Under the pieces are notes generated by a model, which saw nothing but the letters and a program-made list of their open reading frames with translations, did no database searches and was not told where the DNA came from. Below, piece by piece: positions 6,202 through 6,797 of a stretch of 6,797 nucleotides of DNA. Source of the stretch: Chloroflexota bacterium (GTDB lineage: Bacteria; Chloroflexota; Anaerolineae; DTPP01); NCBI GenBank assembly GCA_012514615.1, contig JAAYZY010000459.1, positions 1-6,797 on the forward strand, given 5' to 3'. Position 1 is the stretch's first letter. Every line of letters begins with the position of its first letter. The translations under genes and the position numbers were made by a program.

Positions 6202-6797
6202 CTACAAGTCGGCCTCGTTCGCCTCGTCGAACGTCTCCTCGACCTCCTCCTCCTCATCGCCCTCCAGCAAGAAGCTGTCGTGGGACGGGGCCCCACCAGC
6301 AGCCTTCACCTTGGCCGCCTCGCGGATCTTCAGCTCGATCTCGTTGCAGAGCTCGGGCTTTTCTTGCAGGAACTCCTTGACGTTCTCCCGCCCCTGGCCC
6401 AGGCGCACGTCGTTGTAGGAGTAGAAGGAGCCGCGCTTCTCCACCACGCCGTATTCCACGCCGATGTCCAGCATGTCGCCGGTGCGGGAGATCCCCTCGT
6501 TGTACATGATGTCGAACTCGGCTTGGCGGAACGGGGCAGCGACCTTGTTCTTCTTCACCCGCACCCGAACGCGGTTGCCCACCACATCGCCGCCCTTCTT
6601 GATCGGTTGGATGGAGCGGATGTCCAGGCGAACCGAGGCATAGAACTTGAGGGCCATGCCGCCGGAGGTCGTCTCGGGGTTGCCGAAGAGGATGCCGATC
6701 TTCTGCCGAAGCTGGTTGGTGAAGATTACCGAGGTGTTGGAACGTTTGATCGCCCCGGCCAGCTTTCGCAGCGCCTGGCTCATGAGGCGAGCCTGCA
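6202..6797 (-). CDS. recA: Recombinase RecA, C-terminal part (5' end outside window)
   Basis: The frame is open to the right edge and ends at TAG 6204-6202, giving 197 full codons; roughly the first 150 residues, including Walker A and B, are missing. RecA forms the ATP-dependent nucleoprotein filament for homologous pairing and stimulates LexA self-cleavage. The visible part starts [12 protein letters not shown] and includes [10 protein letters not shown], with the conserved Asn-Gln switch, the DNA-binding L2 loop [23 protein letters not shown], the subunit-interface stretch [16 protein letters not shown], and the C-terminal domain ([18 protein letters not shown]). It ends in a strongly acidic tail rich in Glu and Asp ([10 protein letters not shown]), as in most RecA proteins, where the tail modulates DNA binding. 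The ATG at 6783 is internal, because conserved RecA sequence continues upstream. The window does not show the recA promoter or any SOS box. Confidence 0.97.
   Translation of the reverse strand, partial: QARLMSQALRKLAGAIKRSNTSVIFTNQLRQKIGILFGNPETTSGGMALKFYASVRLDIRSIQPIKKGGDVVGNRVRVRVKKNKVAAPFRQAEFDIMYNEGISRTGDMLDIGVEYGVVEKRGSFYSYNDVRLGQGRENVKEFLQEKPELCNEIELKIREAAKVKAAGGAPSHDSFLLEGDEEEEVEETFDEANEADL

Overview
This is a GC-rich bacterial chromosomal window holding five protein genes, two of them cut by the window edges. Gene content and sequence style (RecA, Rel, UvrB, a PflX-type radical SAM enzyme, a proline-rich lipoprotein, GC-rich codon use, one TTG and one GTG start) suggest a free-living bacterium. 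Chloroflexota or a similar high-GC lineage is my tentative guess; no sequence here proves it. I see no rRNA, tRNA, insertion sequence, CRISPR array or prophage gene.

Layout. (1) Positions 1-733, minus strand: an exported, probably lipid-anchored protein of the UshA/5'-nucleotidase fold, running off the left edge. Its frame contains one internal UGA (461-463) exactly where relatives carry the second Cys of an EPCGC motif, and homology continues in the same frame beyond it. A short stem-loop with a G in its loop lies 26 nt downstream of the UGA, as expected for a bacterial SECIS element. I annotate it as a selenocysteine-containing UshA-like protein. (2) Positions 734-869: a divergent promoter region. 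(3) 870-2888, plus: uvrB, complete. (4) 2861-3841, plus: a PflX-type radical SAM activase whose start and ribosome binding site lie inside the end of uvrB. (5) 3838-5991, minus: a full-length long RelA/SpoT (Rel) protein, convergent with gene 4, the two stop codons overlapping. (6) 5992-6201: the rel promoter and a weak terminator-like hairpin. (7) 6202-6797, minus: the C-terminal half of recA, running off the right edge.

How the genes relate. uvrB (nucleotide excision repair), recA (recombination and SOS activation) and rel (ppGpp stringent response) are all stress and genome-maintenance functions, but they sit in at least three transcription units and I see no shared LexA operator. The radical SAM gene is probably co-transcribed and translationally coupled with uvrB without an evident functional link.

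Most interesting point: the in-frame UGA in gene 1. The same protein has lost four of the metal-ligand and catalytic positions that define active 5'-nucleotidases in the visible region, while gaining a Cys-Gly-Sec(UGA) motif. This suggests a redox or metal-related role in place of nucleotide hydrolysis. From memory and unchecked, databases already use a name like 'UshA-like (seleno)protein', so the family may be known while its function remains undefined.
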